Source: Bacteroidota bacterium
GTDB taxonomy: Bacteria > Bacteroidota > Bacteroidia > B-17B0 > Aurantibacillaceae
Assembly: GCA_025362395.1 (NCBI GenBank)
Contig: JANYGK010000009.1
Span: 62,001-126,000, forward strand
Length of the DNA: 64,000 bases
Reading direction: 5' to 3'
Of this stretch, positions 18,070 to 27,176 are shown in pieces; positions within the stretch are counted from its first letter, which is position 1, and each line of letters begins with the position of its first letter. The notes beneath the pieces are model-generated. The model searched no databases. It was not told the DNA's origin and saw only the letters and a program-made list of their open reading frames with translations. The translations under genes were made by a program, and so were the position numbers.

Positions 18070-19668
18070 ATGAGATTTAAATTTACCAAACTGCTTATTT
18101 TATTTTACACAATAAGCGCCCCCTTAATAAATGCGCAATGCATTACCACAAACATTACAGGTGATTACACCGTTACCGCAAGTATTATTTTATCAGGCAC
18201 TTATAGCATAACAGGCAACTTTGTAGTTCCTGCCGGCGTTACCGTATTCGTTAATAAGTATTCGGCTAACAGCTGCGGTAAATTAATAGTGTATTGTAAA
18301 AAAGCCATTATACAAGGCACCATTAATGCTGATGATGCCGGGTATACAGGTGGAACCGGTGGTTTACCGGGAACTAATGTAACAAGCCTTACGGGAGATA
18401 TTGTTTCCTTAACGGCTTGTAGCAATAAAGATAATACCGGGCAGGTAACTGTTGAAGGAGGCCTTTCGGGGATTGCAGGCTCAGGGCCGGGTGCAGGCTT
18501 ACAGGGAGCAATAGGCCAAAACGGATCGGGCCCTAAACAACAATGTTTATCGAGCAGTGATGAAGCAGGGATGATTGGTTCAGGTGCAGGAGCCGGTGGC
18601 GGCGCAGGAGGAAGTTATGGCGGAAAAGGTACAAACGCGGCAACGGGCGGAAACGGTACCAATTCATACACAGCTACAGGAGTTAACGTTTCTACAGCTT
18701 ATACAGTTATTTCAGGAACGGGAGGAGCCGGTGGAACGGCCGGCACTGTTTACGGTACAACCAATGCAAGCGATATGGATATGGGTTCAGGCGGTGCGGG
18801 CGGCGGCGGCGGCGCACGTTCTTACATACAGGGCGGCAACGGTGGTAAAGGCGGCAACGGCGGCGGTATGGTAAAAATAATAGCACAGGATACATTAGTA
18901 TTTTCGGGAGCAATTACGGCTAACGGTTCTCCGGGTGCAAACGGTGGTATTGGCGGTGACGGGGGCGTTACGGCTAAATGTTGCAGCGACGGGTGCGATG
19001 ATTGCGGTGAAGCTAATTTATCATGCGGTGCCGGTGGCGGAAGCGGTGCAGGCGGCGGTGCAGGCGGCGGTATTTATTTAGAGTCAACCAATTATATGAA
19101 TGTTACAGGTACCATGAGCGCTAAAGGTGGCAATGGTGGCTTGGGGGGCTTAAAAGGAAACGGCGTAAGCTGTAACTACAGCGCTACATTTTGCGGCACA
19201 CAGGTATTAACCAGCGGTAACGGGAACACCGGGAACCTTGGCGGCGCCGCAGGCGGTGGAAGAATAAAGATTTTTGCAACGTCGTGCGTTACCAATACTA
19301 TTAATCCCGTTGCCACGGGAGTTAATGGTGGAACAGGCTTTACAACCGCTGCACCTGGTACTTACAGCTTAATGTGCAGCAACACTACCTCTATTGAAGA
19401 AAATACAGCTTACCATAAATTATTAATTTACCCGAATCCTGCCCACGATATCATTCATGTTAAGTTCAGGTTTCCGCAATACTTAGCGGATGCGGGAGCC
19501 GAGCTGCACATTTATGACCTCAATTCAAAATTAGTCATCTCCGAAAGTTGTTCTTTAAATACGAAAGAAGAACAGGAAATAAACATCGCGGAATTGCCGC
19601 AAGGAATTTATATTTTAAGATTAGTATCCAATGACGTTATTGTAACTGAAAAAATAATTAAACATTAA
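18070..19668 (+). CDS. Glycine-rich T9SS-exported surface protein
   Basis: A 532-residue protein with a signal peptide (to about INAQ, residue 23). A beta-rich N-domain is followed by a long low-complexity region (about residues 90-430) of GG, GAGGGAGG and GGNGG stretches interrupted by Cys-containing segments (for example CCSDGCDDCGEANLSCG). The end is a type A sorting domain (LLIYPNPAHDIIHV to EKIIKH). Gly-rich regions of this kind form beta-roll or coil structures in surface layers and adhesins. No enzymatic motif is visible. It lies 34 nt after one phosphatase and 10 nt before the other, so it is probably cotranscribed with both. Confidence 0.85.
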   Translation: MRFKFTKLLILFYTISAPLINAQCITTNITGDYTVTASIILSGTYSITGNFVVPAGVTVFVNKYSANSCGKLIVYCKKAIIQGTINADDAGYTGGTGGLPGTNVTSLTGDIVSLTACSNKDNTGQVTVEGGLSGIAGSGPGAGLQGAIGQNGSGPKQQCLSSSDEAGMIGSGAGAGGGAGGSYGGKGTNAATGGNGTNSYTATGVNVSTAYTVISGTGGAGGTAGTVYGTTNASDMDMGSGGAGGGGGARSYIQGGNGGKGGNGGGMVKIIAQDTLVFSGAITANGSPGANGGIGGDGGVTAKCCSDGCDDCGEANLSCGAGGGSGAGGGAGGGIYLESTNYMNVTGTMSAKGGNGGLGGLKGNGVSCNYSATFCGTQVLTSGNGNTGNLGGAAGGGRIKIFATSCVTNTINPVATGVNGGTGFTTAAPGTYSLMCSNTTSIEENTAYHKLLIYPNPAHDIIHVKFRFPQYLADAGAELHIYDLNSKLVISESCSLNTKEEQEINIAELPQGIYILRLVSNDVIVTEKIIKH

Positions 19669-19678
19669 AAACCAAGTT

Positions 19679-21562
19679 ATGACTAAAAAAATACTTTTTT
19701 CAATAGTATCGCTGTTGGTTTGCCTTTTAGCTTTTTCGCAACAGCAGCATAAGGTAAGTCTTCAAACCTGCCTTAAGCCGTTTTATCACGGTGTGGCTTC
19801 CGGTGATCCTTTGCCGAATAATGTAATTATATGGACGCGTGTTACCCCCGATTCTGTTCAAATAAATCAGTCGATTGTAGTAAATTGGAAAGTGGCTACT
19901 GATACGGGAATGACGAACATCGTACAAACAGGTGTTTTACTGACCGATTCAAGCGCTGATTTTACTGTTAAAGCAGACGTATCGGGGCTGACACCTAACA
20001 CTTTTTATTATTACGAATTTCAAAGCGGGAATTTTATCTCTCCGCGCGGAAGAACAAAAACAACCCCGGTAGGCAGCACTGCTGACAGCTTACGTTTTGC
20101 CTTAGTATCCTGTGCTAATTTTGAAGCAGGCTTTTTTAATGTTTACGGCAGTTTATTACAAAGAGAAGATTTTGACGCGGTGCTTGCTTTGGGAGATTAT
20201 ATTTATGAATACAATACCGGGGGCTATTCACCAAACGCTACTGCCAACAGACAATGGTCGCCGGGCAATGAAATTATTTCGATAGCCGATTACCGGATGC
20301 GTTACTCGTCTTATAAATTAGATAATGATCTGCAGCGCCTTCACCAACAATTCCCGTTTATTATTATTTATGACGATCACGAATTTGCCAACGATGCCTG
20401 GATGAATGGCGCGGAAAATCATCAACCTAATGAAGGTTTATGGAGTGCACGAAAAGCGATGGCACAAAAAGCATTTTTTGAATGGTTACCGGTAAGGCAA
20501 ACAAGCGTTGCTAATCCTTATCAAATTTACAGAACCATTAAATACGGAACCTTGCTTGAGCTGATCATGCTTGATACGAGGATCACCGGCAGAGACCTGC
20601 AGGCGGGAACAAGCGGCGCAACGATTAATGCTACTTCCAGAAATTTGTTGGGAATAACCCAATATACCTGGTTAACGCATAAGTTGGATTCTTCACAGGC
20701 CAAATGGAAAGTGTTGGGCCAACAGGTTATGATGGCCCCGCTAAAAGTATTCGGCATCGGCTTTAACGGCGATCAGTGGGATGGCTACCCGGCCGAACGC
20801 GACAGGGTTTATAATTATGTACTCAATAATAATATTTCGAACATGGTTGTTATTACCGGCGATATCCATTCATCATGGGCTAACGATCTGCCTACTGCTT
20901 CTTATAATAGTTCAACCGGTGCAGGTTCCGCGGGCGTTGAATTTGTAACACCGAGTGTTACATCCCCGGGTATGGCTATTCCGCTTGGGGCAGCAGCCAT
21001 ACAGGCTGCCAATAGCCATATTAAATATTGCGACCTAAGTAACCATGGATATGTTATTATGGATATTAATAAAGCACGTACACAGGCCGATTGGTATAAC
21101 GTAACTACTATTGACACTCATAATGCAGGATTCAGCTATGCCAAATCTTTTTATGTACCCGATCTTCAACGTCATTTAACGGTGTCTAATTCCGCAGCCA
21201 TACCCCGCGGTTCCATATTTCATACAAAAGCGCCTTTATGCCCCCGAAGTATTCCCGCAGTTGTTACACCTACCACAACCACTACAGGGCTAAACGACTT
21301 GCTAAAACCCGTGGTGCTTTCCGCCTACCCAAACCCGGTAAACGATTATATGACCATACAGGTATACCAACCTTTAAGCGGTACTTTAAAATTTGAGGTG
21401 TATGATCTGAACGGTAAACTGATCAGCACACAAGAACTAAAAGATTTATCAGAAGGCGTTTATAAACATTTTATAGATACGCAAGAACTTACACAGGGTA
21501 CTTATATACTAAATATTAATGCAGCAGGACACTCGCAAACACTTAAATTCATTAAGAATTAA
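19679..21562 (+). CDS. T9SS-exported PhoD-like alkaline phosphatase
   Basis: A 627-residue secreted phosphodiesterase/phosphomonoesterase of the PhoD family (Ca2+/Fe3+ enzymes). A signal peptide to about FSQ (residue 20) is followed by a PhoD N-domain (about 30-130; FYHGVASGDPLPNNVIIWTRV is diagnostic). The catalytic domain has SCANFEAGFFNVY, LGDYIYEY, DDHEFANDAW, LDTR and ITGDIHSSW. A type A sorting domain covers about 545-627 (AYPNPVNDYMTI to LKFIKN). It is 10 nt downstream of the glycine-rich gene. With the upstream purple-acid-phosphatase homologue it suggests an extracellular phosphate-scavenging operon. Confidence 0.92.
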   Translation: MTKKILFSIVSLLVCLLAFSQQQHKVSLQTCLKPFYHGVASGDPLPNNVIIWTRVTPDSVQINQSIVVNWKVATDTGMTNIVQTGVLLTDSSADFTVKADVSGLTPNTFYYYEFQSGNFISPRGRTKTTPVGSTADSLRFALVSCANFEAGFFNVYGSLLQREDFDAVLALGDYIYEYNTGGYSPNATANRQWSPGNEIISIADYRMRYSSYKLDNDLQRLHQQFPFIIIYDDHEFANDAWMNGAENHQPNEGLWSARKAMAQKAFFEWLPVRQTSVANPYQIYRTIKYGTLLELIMLDTRITGRDLQAGTSGATINATSRNLLGITQYTWLTHKLDSSQAKWKVLGQQVMMAPLKVFGIGFNGDQWDGYPAERDRVYNYVLNNNISNMVVITGDIHSSWANDLPTASYNSSTGAGSAGVEFVTPSVTSPGMAIPLGAAAIQAANSHIKYCDLSNHGYVIMDINKARTQADWYNVTTIDTHNAGFSYAKSFYVPDLQRHLTVSNSAAIPRGSIFHTKAPLCPRSIPAVVTPTTTTTGLNDLLKPVVLSAYPNPVNDYMTIQVYQPLSGTLKFEVYDLNGKLISTQELKDLSEGVYKHFIDTQELTQGTYILNINAAGHSQTLKFIKN

Positions 21563-23447
21563 TAAGGTACTTATTATTAAAGTTTTAGTTATTACGCTCT
21601 TTTTTACGTTTGTCTTTTCTTCTTTTATAACAAAAGATGAGCTGCCGGTTTCAGAAAACATCACGCATACCGTAACTGTAAATATTACAGAAATAGCAAT
21701 TCATCTTGATAGTATTGATGCGATTTTTCATTCCGCTATGCCTGATAAAAAAAGATGTATAGGCCATTATGAAGCATCCAGGAAGCTTTACAAAGAAATT
21801 GAATTTTATACGGAATATCATTTTCCGTTTCATTCAAAATACTTTATCAATTCACCATTGGTTAATAAGGCTGAATTTGAATATAGCTATAAAACCTTTG
21901 TCCCGCATGGGTTTCAGGTGGTAGAACAGATTCTTTACAGCGCTGAAGTTGACTCTGCTTTAAACATTAAGTATGAGTTGGCATTATTAAAAAACAGCTT
22001 CAACTATATTAAAGATAAAAGCCGTAATAAACTGTTTAAAAATTCCACGGTTATTGATATGCTCCGTTTTGAAATTGTAAGGATCATGTCGTTATACCTT
22101 AACGGGTATGACTGCACCTTTAATAAACAAAATTTACGGGAGATCATACACATTTTAAAAAGTTTTGAAAATACGCTTGAAGGATTCCCCGGCAATGCGG
22201 CAGGTAAAGCATCTGCACGACAAATGATTGCTCATGCCATACAGTATCTTTCAAAAAATACCGATTATGATGCATTTAACCGGTTGTATTTTATAACTAC
22301 ATACATGAAACCTTTATATCAAGAGCTCTTTACCTTTTATGATGCCGGGGCCACACAAGAGGTAACGAATTATGCCATTAATATTCGCCGTAAATTATTT
22401 TATGATAAGGCATGGCTTAACCCTAATTATTTTTCGGTGGTGCTTAAAGATTCAAGTTTGTTTAATAAACAGGCAGAGCTTGGAAGGTTATTGTTTTTTG
22501 ATCCCGTACTTTCCGGTAATAACCAAAGGGCCTGTGCATCATGCCATGAGCCTACGCATGCTTTTGGCGGGAGTGTAGATTTTAATACTTCCTTCGGTGC
22601 GGATGAAAAGTTAAAGCGCAATACACCTCCATTATTGAACGCGGTGTTTCAAAAAAGTTTTTTTACGGATGGAAGAAGCCTGCAACTGGAAGACCAGGTA
22701 AATGATGTGATGGCCAATCACAAAGAAATGTTTTCAAAACCGGCAGAGGTGATCTATAAATTGCGGCAAAGTCCCGGTTACAGAACCCTTTTTCATGAAG
22801 CCTTTAAAAATACGGAGGATACAACGGTGACCTATTACGCGCTGTTAAAAGCCATCAGCGAGTATGAGCGAAAGCTGGTGTCTTTAAATTCGCGGTTTGA
22901 TAAATACATTCGCGGGGACAACACACAGTTATCGAAAGAAGAGATAAAGGGCTATACTGTTTTTGCAGGGAAAGCCTTATGCGGCAGCTGTCATTTTTTC
23001 CCGTTATTCAACGGCTTAACACCTCCTTTTTATGGAGATAATGAATTTGAAGTGATCGGTGTGCCAAAAAATAAGCTCAATAAAGAGTTGGACGCGGACA
23101 GCGGAAGGTACCATATTTCAAAAAACACCATTCATCTCGCTTCTTTTAAAACACCCGGTATTCGTAACATAGAGCTGACAGCTCCTTACATGCATAACGG
23201 TATTTACAAGACACTGGAAGAAGTGATAGACTTTTATAAAAAAGGCGGTGGCGCCGGTTTAGGCCTTGAAGTGCATAATCAAACACTACCCTTTGATTCT
23301 TTACAACTGAATACAGTTGAGATTACTAACCTAAAAAAGTTTTTATTATCTCTTACTGATAAAACATTTAAAGCTTCTGTTCCTAAAACATTACCGGTTA
23401 TTAATATAAAAGGGCTTGAAAAAAGAAAGGTCGGGGGGAGTTATTAA
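21519..23447 (+). CDS. Di-haem cytochrome c peroxidase with imelysin-like N-terminal domain
   Basis: A 642-residue exported protein. After an unusually long n-region (about 20 residues) comes a hydrophobic signal stretch (KVLVITLFFTFVFSS), then an alpha-helical domain (about 45-300) with IEFYTEYHFPFHSKYF and FVPHGFQVVEQILY, resembling imelysin/EfeO-type domains. The peroxidase domain (about 310-625) has two CxxCH haem sites, CASCH at 339-343 and CGSCH at 488-492, and a distal Met in PYMHNG. It would reduce H2O2 with periplasmic cytochrome electrons. The ATG at 21519 lies 44 nt inside the PhoD gene. No later ATG, GTG or TTG precedes the signal stretch, so this start is kept. Confidence 0.88.
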   Translation: MQQDTRKHLNSLRINKVLIIKVLVITLFFTFVFSSFITKDELPVSENITHTVTVNITEIAIHLDSIDAIFHSAMPDKKRCIGHYEASRKLYKEIEFYTEYHFPFHSKYFINSPLVNKAEFEYSYKTFVPHGFQVVEQILYSAEVDSALNIKYELALLKNSFNYIKDKSRNKLFKNSTVIDMLRFEIVRIMSLYLNGYDCTFNKQNLREIIHILKSFENTLEGFPGNAAGKASARQMIAHAIQYLSKNTDYDAFNRLYFITTYMKPLYQELFTFYDAGATQEVTNYAINIRRKLFYDKAWLNPNYFSVVLKDSSLFNKQAELGRLLFFDPVLSGNNQRACASCHEPTHAFGGSVDFNTSFGADEKLKRNTPPLLNAVFQKSFFTDGRSLQLEDQVNDVMANHKEMFSKPAEVIYKLRQSPGYRTLFHEAFKNTEDTTVTYYALLKAISEYERKLVSLNSRFDKYIRGDNTQLSKEEIKGYTVFAGKALCGSCHFFPLFNGLTPPFYGDNEFEVIGVPKNKLNKELDADSGRYHISKNTIHLASFKTPGIRNIELTAPYMHNGIYKTLEEVIDFYKKGGGAGLGLEVHNQTLPFDSLQLNTVEITNLKKFLLSLTDKTFKASVPKTLPVINIKGLEKRKVGGSY

Positions 23448-23767
23448 TCCCTACAGTATTTAAAGTCATACTGAACTTATTTCAGCATCTCATGAAATCT
23501 GAAACAAATTCAGGATGATGTAATCTATTGGATCATCGTTTTAAATCACATCCGGCTGCATTCCATTCTCTTTTATAGCTGTTTATCAGATAGCTTTGTA
23601 CCTCGCTATGACGAGCCAAAATAACCGGTTTCTTAATATTGGAGAAATATTCATTTTTCATTGGGTCATTACATTTGTTGCTAATTAAGTGAACATCCTG
23701 TAAGAGTTTTGAAGCGCACCGATCGGTGTCCAAAATAATCCGAAACCGCTTTATTAATATAAACACC
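23448..23767. other. Intergenic region with a REP-like inverted repeat
   Basis: 320 bp between the peroxidase gene and the Ig-repeat gene. It contains the inverted repeat described separately at 23466-23518. A 78-codon minus-strand frame (23533-23769) crosses it but has no family signature, and its start lies inside the next gene's initiation region, so I do not call it a gene. No clear TAnnTTTG element is visible before the ATG at 23768. Confidence 0.5.
23466..23518. repeat. REP-like inverted repeat
   Basis: Left arm TCATACTGAACTTATTTCAG (23466-23485) and right arm CTGAAACAAATTCAGGATGA (23499-23518) are inverted copies with 17 of 20 positions paired around a 13-nt loop. The TCAT-x-CTGAA-x-TT-x-x-TTTCAG pattern looks like a dispersed intergenic repeat rather than a terminator, because no T run follows. 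Copy number elsewhere in the genome cannot be seen from this window. Confidence 0.6.
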
Positions 23768-26700
23768 ATGAAACTTTTAATTTTAACGCTCCTAATAGCT
23801 TTAAATACTATACTATTCTCACAGGTAGCGGTGTCAACGGGATCTTATTTCCAAGACTTCGGCACAACAGATATTATGTCGTGGACCAACAACGTTACTT
23901 GTCCCGGTTGGTATGAAACAGGGACGTTTCAGGCACATTTAAATATTACGGCAGCATCGCCAAGCAATACCGGCGGCTTCTACACGTATGAGTGTAATGC
24001 AAACAATGATCAGAAAATAGGAACAAGGGCCAGTGGCGGAACAGGCACCATGAAGTACGGAGTGGTATTGCAAAATACAACGGGCTCAACCATCAGTAAT
24101 ATTATGGTGTCTTATAAAGGTTATCAATTGTCATTAGCGCAAAACGGCAACACCAATGTTATTACATTTGATTATATTGTTGGCGCTACTCCTCCATCTA
24201 TTAGTGCAGCGGGAGGTACGGGCGTAGCGGCATTAAACTTTACACAGCTGCAAAGTAACGCTGCAAGCGGGAGCGCACAAGTAATGGGTTATCCTTGCAC
24301 GCAAGTGGCAAATATTACCGGTTGTATTACGGTTACAATTCCTAATAATTCATATATTTTATTACGGTGGACCGATGTCGATGATTCAGGGAACGACCAC
24401 CACATGGCGATTGATGATATAGACGTTCAATTTATAGCCACTACACTCACCGTAAATTCGCCGGTGATGTGTGCTTCGCAACCTGCTACCTTAACGGTAA
24501 CAGGCGCTGCAAACTACATCTGGGCACCGCCTGCAACTCTAAGTTCTTCTACAGGCAGCGCGGTAGTTGCCAACCCTGCCGGCACTACGGTTTATACTAT
24601 TTCGGCAACTGTAGGATCCTGCCCCACTAAAACAATTACTTCTACAGTTACCGTTAACCCTAACCCGGTTGTTACCGTTAATTCAGAAACCGTATGCGCT
24701 TCGGGCTCAGCCACTTTAACTGCAACAGGCGCCGCATCGTATACATGGAGCCCGGGTACAGGCTTATCTTCCACAACCGGCAGCCTTGTATCAGCAAACC
24801 CCGGCAGTACTACCGTTTATACTGTAACGGGTAACAGCGGAGCTTGTTCCGTAACGCCCGGAACCGCTACAGTAACTATTCTTTCAAGCCCTATATTAGC
24901 TGCCATAGGCTCACAAACCATTTGCAGCGGGAGTTCCACCACGTTAACGGCAAGCGGTGCCACGAATTATACATGGAGCCCGGGTACAGGTTTATCTTCC
25001 ACAACGGGTAGCACTGTATTGGCAAACCCTGCTACTACAAACGTTTATACCATTTCGGGAGATAACGGTACATGTACTGCCCTGCCGGTAACATTTACGG
25101 TAACCGTTATTACAACTCCTACTTTATCCGTTAATTCGGCTACGGTTTGTTCGGGAGGTTCTGTTACATTAACCGCTACAGGGGCAACCGGTTACACTTG
25201 GGTCAATGTGTCAACTTTATCGTCAGGTACGGGAAATACAGTTATAGCAAACCCCTTGAGTACTACAGTATATACTTTAAGCGGCAGCATTGCGTCTTGT
25301 TCTGCAACACCTGTGCCTGCAACAGTTACTGTTCTTCCAAATCCTTCCATTACCATAAACTCAGCAAGCATTTGTACTTCCGGTTTCGCCACATTAATAG
25401 CTGCGGGAGCTGCCAACTATACTTGGAGTCCTTCCGCAACTTTATCTTCCTCCACAGGCAATAGCGTAACCGCTAATCCTTTAACTACTACCGTGTATAC
25501 TGTAACTGGAAGTTTAGGAGTGTGCCCTGTCACTGCAGGCACAGCAACGGTTACCGTATTTTTAAATTCTGTCATTGCTGTAAACTCACAAACCATTTGC
25601 AGCGGGAGCTCCGCCACGTTAACGGCAAGCGGTACCACTAATTATACATGGAGCCCGGGTACAGGTTTATCTTCCACAACAGGCAGCACTGTATTGGCAA
25701 ACCCTGCTACTACAACCGTTTATACCATTTCGGGAGACAACGGTACGTGTACTGCCCTGCCGGTAACATTTACGGTAACCGTTATTACAACTCCTACTTT
25801 ATCCGTTAATTCGGCTACGGTATGCGCAGGGAGGGTAGTTGTTTTAACGGCAAACGGTGCCGCCTCTTATTCCTGGAACCCTGCAACCAACCTTAATATT
25901 TCTTCCGGAAATATAGTTACGGCAACACCTGCGGGTACTACTGTATATACAGTTACAGGAACGGTTAACACTTGTTCAGCGATTGCCGAAAGTACGGTAA
26001 CCGTTATACCTTTTCAAAGCGCTGCCTTTACTTATACTTCTTCAAAGTATTGCCAAGCTGCCGGCAATACTTTACCGGTTATTACGGGCGTTGCCGGCGG
26101 AGTTTTCACCGGTTTACCCGCAGGCTTATCTCTTAATCCGATTACAGGTTTAATCACCTTATCAACAAGTACACAAAACAGTTATACGGTTAGTTACAGT
26201 ACAACGGGTAATTGCACTGATACACAGTTTTTTACACTAAACATTAACCCTACTCCTTCTCTTATCGTAAATTCACGTTCCATTTGCGCCGGTGAAACCA
26301 CCACCCTAACCGCCACGGCAACCATACCCGGGGGAAATTACCACTGGATGCCGGGAAATACTAACGGTACCGGACTTATTGTTTCTCCTTTAGCAAATAT
26401 TATTTATACGGTAACATATATTTTAAACGGTTGTACTGTCGGTGAAACCTTACCGGTAACGGTTAACAGCCTACCCGATGCTTCTGTTGTATCTTCTTCC
26501 GGGTTGGGAACTACCACTGAGGGAGAAGATATTGTATTGACCGCTTCAGGGATGGGAACTTATGCATGGAATACAGGAAGTACCGGCAACACGCTTAAAG
26601 TACAACCAACCGAAAACAGCAATTACTGTGTGACTGTTACCAATAGTTTTGGCTGCAAGAATAGCGCCTGCATCACAATTCACATAGATAAAGAATCGAC

Positions 26701-26968
26701 CCTGTATGTGCCTAATGTTTTTACACCAAACGGCGACGGGTTAAATGATGTGTTCAATATTCCATATTCAAACATCACTGAATTTAATATTAAACTATTT
26801 AACCGTTGGGGCGAACAATTATTTCAATCGGGTGATATTGAAAAAAGCTGGGATGGTACTTTTGGAGGCAAAGAGGTGTCTGACGGGGTTTACGTATATG
26901 TGATCACTGCTAAAGGAACAGATAAAATTGAGTATAATAAAAGAGGACATGTTACCGTATTGCATTAA
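23768..26968 (+). CDS. Large Ig-like-repeat surface protein with T9SS type B sorting domain
   Basis: The start is at 23768, where an ATG begins a clean signal peptide (MKLLILTLLIALNTILFSQ); an in-frame ATG 42 nt upstream would only add a hydrophilic tail. The mature protein of about 1,045 residues has an N-terminal beta-sandwich (about 20-225) and seven tandem modules of 75-76 residues, each built on a [VI]NS-x-[TS][VI]C-x-G / TLTATGA / YTW / TTVYT / C / TVTV pattern. One divergent module and two PKD/Ig-like modules follow. The C-terminal 85 residues (VPNVFTPNGDGLNDVF and a final RGHVTVLH) are the type B T9SS/gliding-motility domain. It is probably an adhesin or cell-surface stalk. Two modules are almost identical at DNA level. 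Confidence 0.9.
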   Translation: MKLLILTLLIALNTILFSQVAVSTGSYFQDFGTTDIMSWTNNVTCPGWYETGTFQAHLNITAASPSNTGGFYTYECNANNDQKIGTRASGGTGTMKYGVVLQNTTGSTISNIMVSYKGYQLSLAQNGNTNVITFDYIVGATPPSISAAGGTGVAALNFTQLQSNAASGSAQVMGYPCTQVANITGCITVTIPNNSYILLRWTDVDDSGNDHHMAIDDIDVQFIATTLTVNSPVMCASQPATLTVTGAANYIWAPPATLSSSTGSAVVANPAGTTVYTISATVGSCPTKTITSTVTVNPNPVVTVNSETVCASGSATLTATGAASYTWSPGTGLSSTTGSLVSANPGSTTVYTVTGNSGACSVTPGTATVTILSSPILAAIGSQTICSGSSTTLTASGATNYTWSPGTGLSSTTGSTVLANPATTNVYTISGDNGTCTALPVTFTVTVITTPTLSVNSATVCSGGSVTLTATGATGYTWVNVSTLSSGTGNTVIANPLSTTVYTLSGSIASCSATPVPATVTVLPNPSITINSASICTSGFATLIAAGAANYTWSPSATLSSSTGNSVTANPLTTTVYTVTGSLGVCPVTAGTATVTVFLNSVIAVNSQTICSGSSATLTASGTTNYTWSPGTGLSSTTGSTVLANPATTTVYTISGDNGTCTALPVTFTVTVITTPTLSVNSATVCAGRVVVLTANGAASYSWNPATNLNISSGNIVTATPAGTTVYTVTGTVNTCSAIAESTVTVIPFQSAAFTYTSSKYCQAAGNTLPVITGVAGGVFTGLPAGLSLNPITGLITLSTSTQNSYTVSYSTTGNCTDTQFFTLNINPTPSLIVNSRSICAGETTTLTATATIPGGNYHWMPGNTNGTGLIVSPLANIIYTVTYILNGCTVGETLPVTVNSLPDASVVSSSGLGTTTEGEDIVLTASGMGTYAWNTGSTGNTLKVQPTENSNYCVTVTNSFGCKNSACITIHIDKESTLYVPNVFTPNGDGLNDVFNIPYSNITEFNIKLFNRWGEQLFQSGDIEKSWDGTFGGKEVSDGVYVYVITAKGTDKIEYNKRGHVTVLH
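24911..25150 (+). repeat. Near-identical 240-bp direct repeat, copy 1
   Basis: Encodes one 75-residue Ig-like module plus the edge of the next. It matches copy 2 at 25586-25825 without indels and with only about a dozen base differences. Other modules in the gene are clearly more divergent, so this pair reflects recent duplication or gene conversion within the coding frame. Confidence 0.8.
25586..25825 (+). repeat. Near-identical 240-bp direct repeat, copy 2
   Basis: Second copy of the 24911-25150 segment, 675 bp downstream and in the same reading frame. Identical runs include the codons for YTWSPGTGLSSTTGS and for TALPVTFTVTVITTPTL. Confidence 0.8.
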
Positions 26969-27176
26969 ATAAGCTATTTCTAAAAATGTGTTTAAAAAAA
27001 TGGACGAACCGGAAGCTCTGCTTGCATCTTTTAATTGCCTGATAGCGATACAGCAATACCTGTTCACAGGTACCCGACCATATATATTAAGATACTTGCC
27101 TATTCGCTGAAAACCGTTTAATTTTGAAATAAGGTGTTAATGCAAACCGTTACACCATAACCTGCCGACCTATTGA

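Noticed and set aside
23533-23769. 78-codon minus-strand gene in the gap before the Ig-repeat gene
   Set aside because: No promoter, no family pattern, and its start lies within the initiation region of the next gene.
25147-25638. Frames on either strand inside the Ig-repeat gene
   Set aside because: They are shadows of the repetitive coding sequence; the plus-strand frame 1 protein has clear module structure and a sorting domain.
27057-27072. Terminator between the Ig-repeat gene and the NmrA-like gene
   Set aside because: TACCTG-TTCA-CAGGTA is a perfect but short hairpin without a T run on either side.
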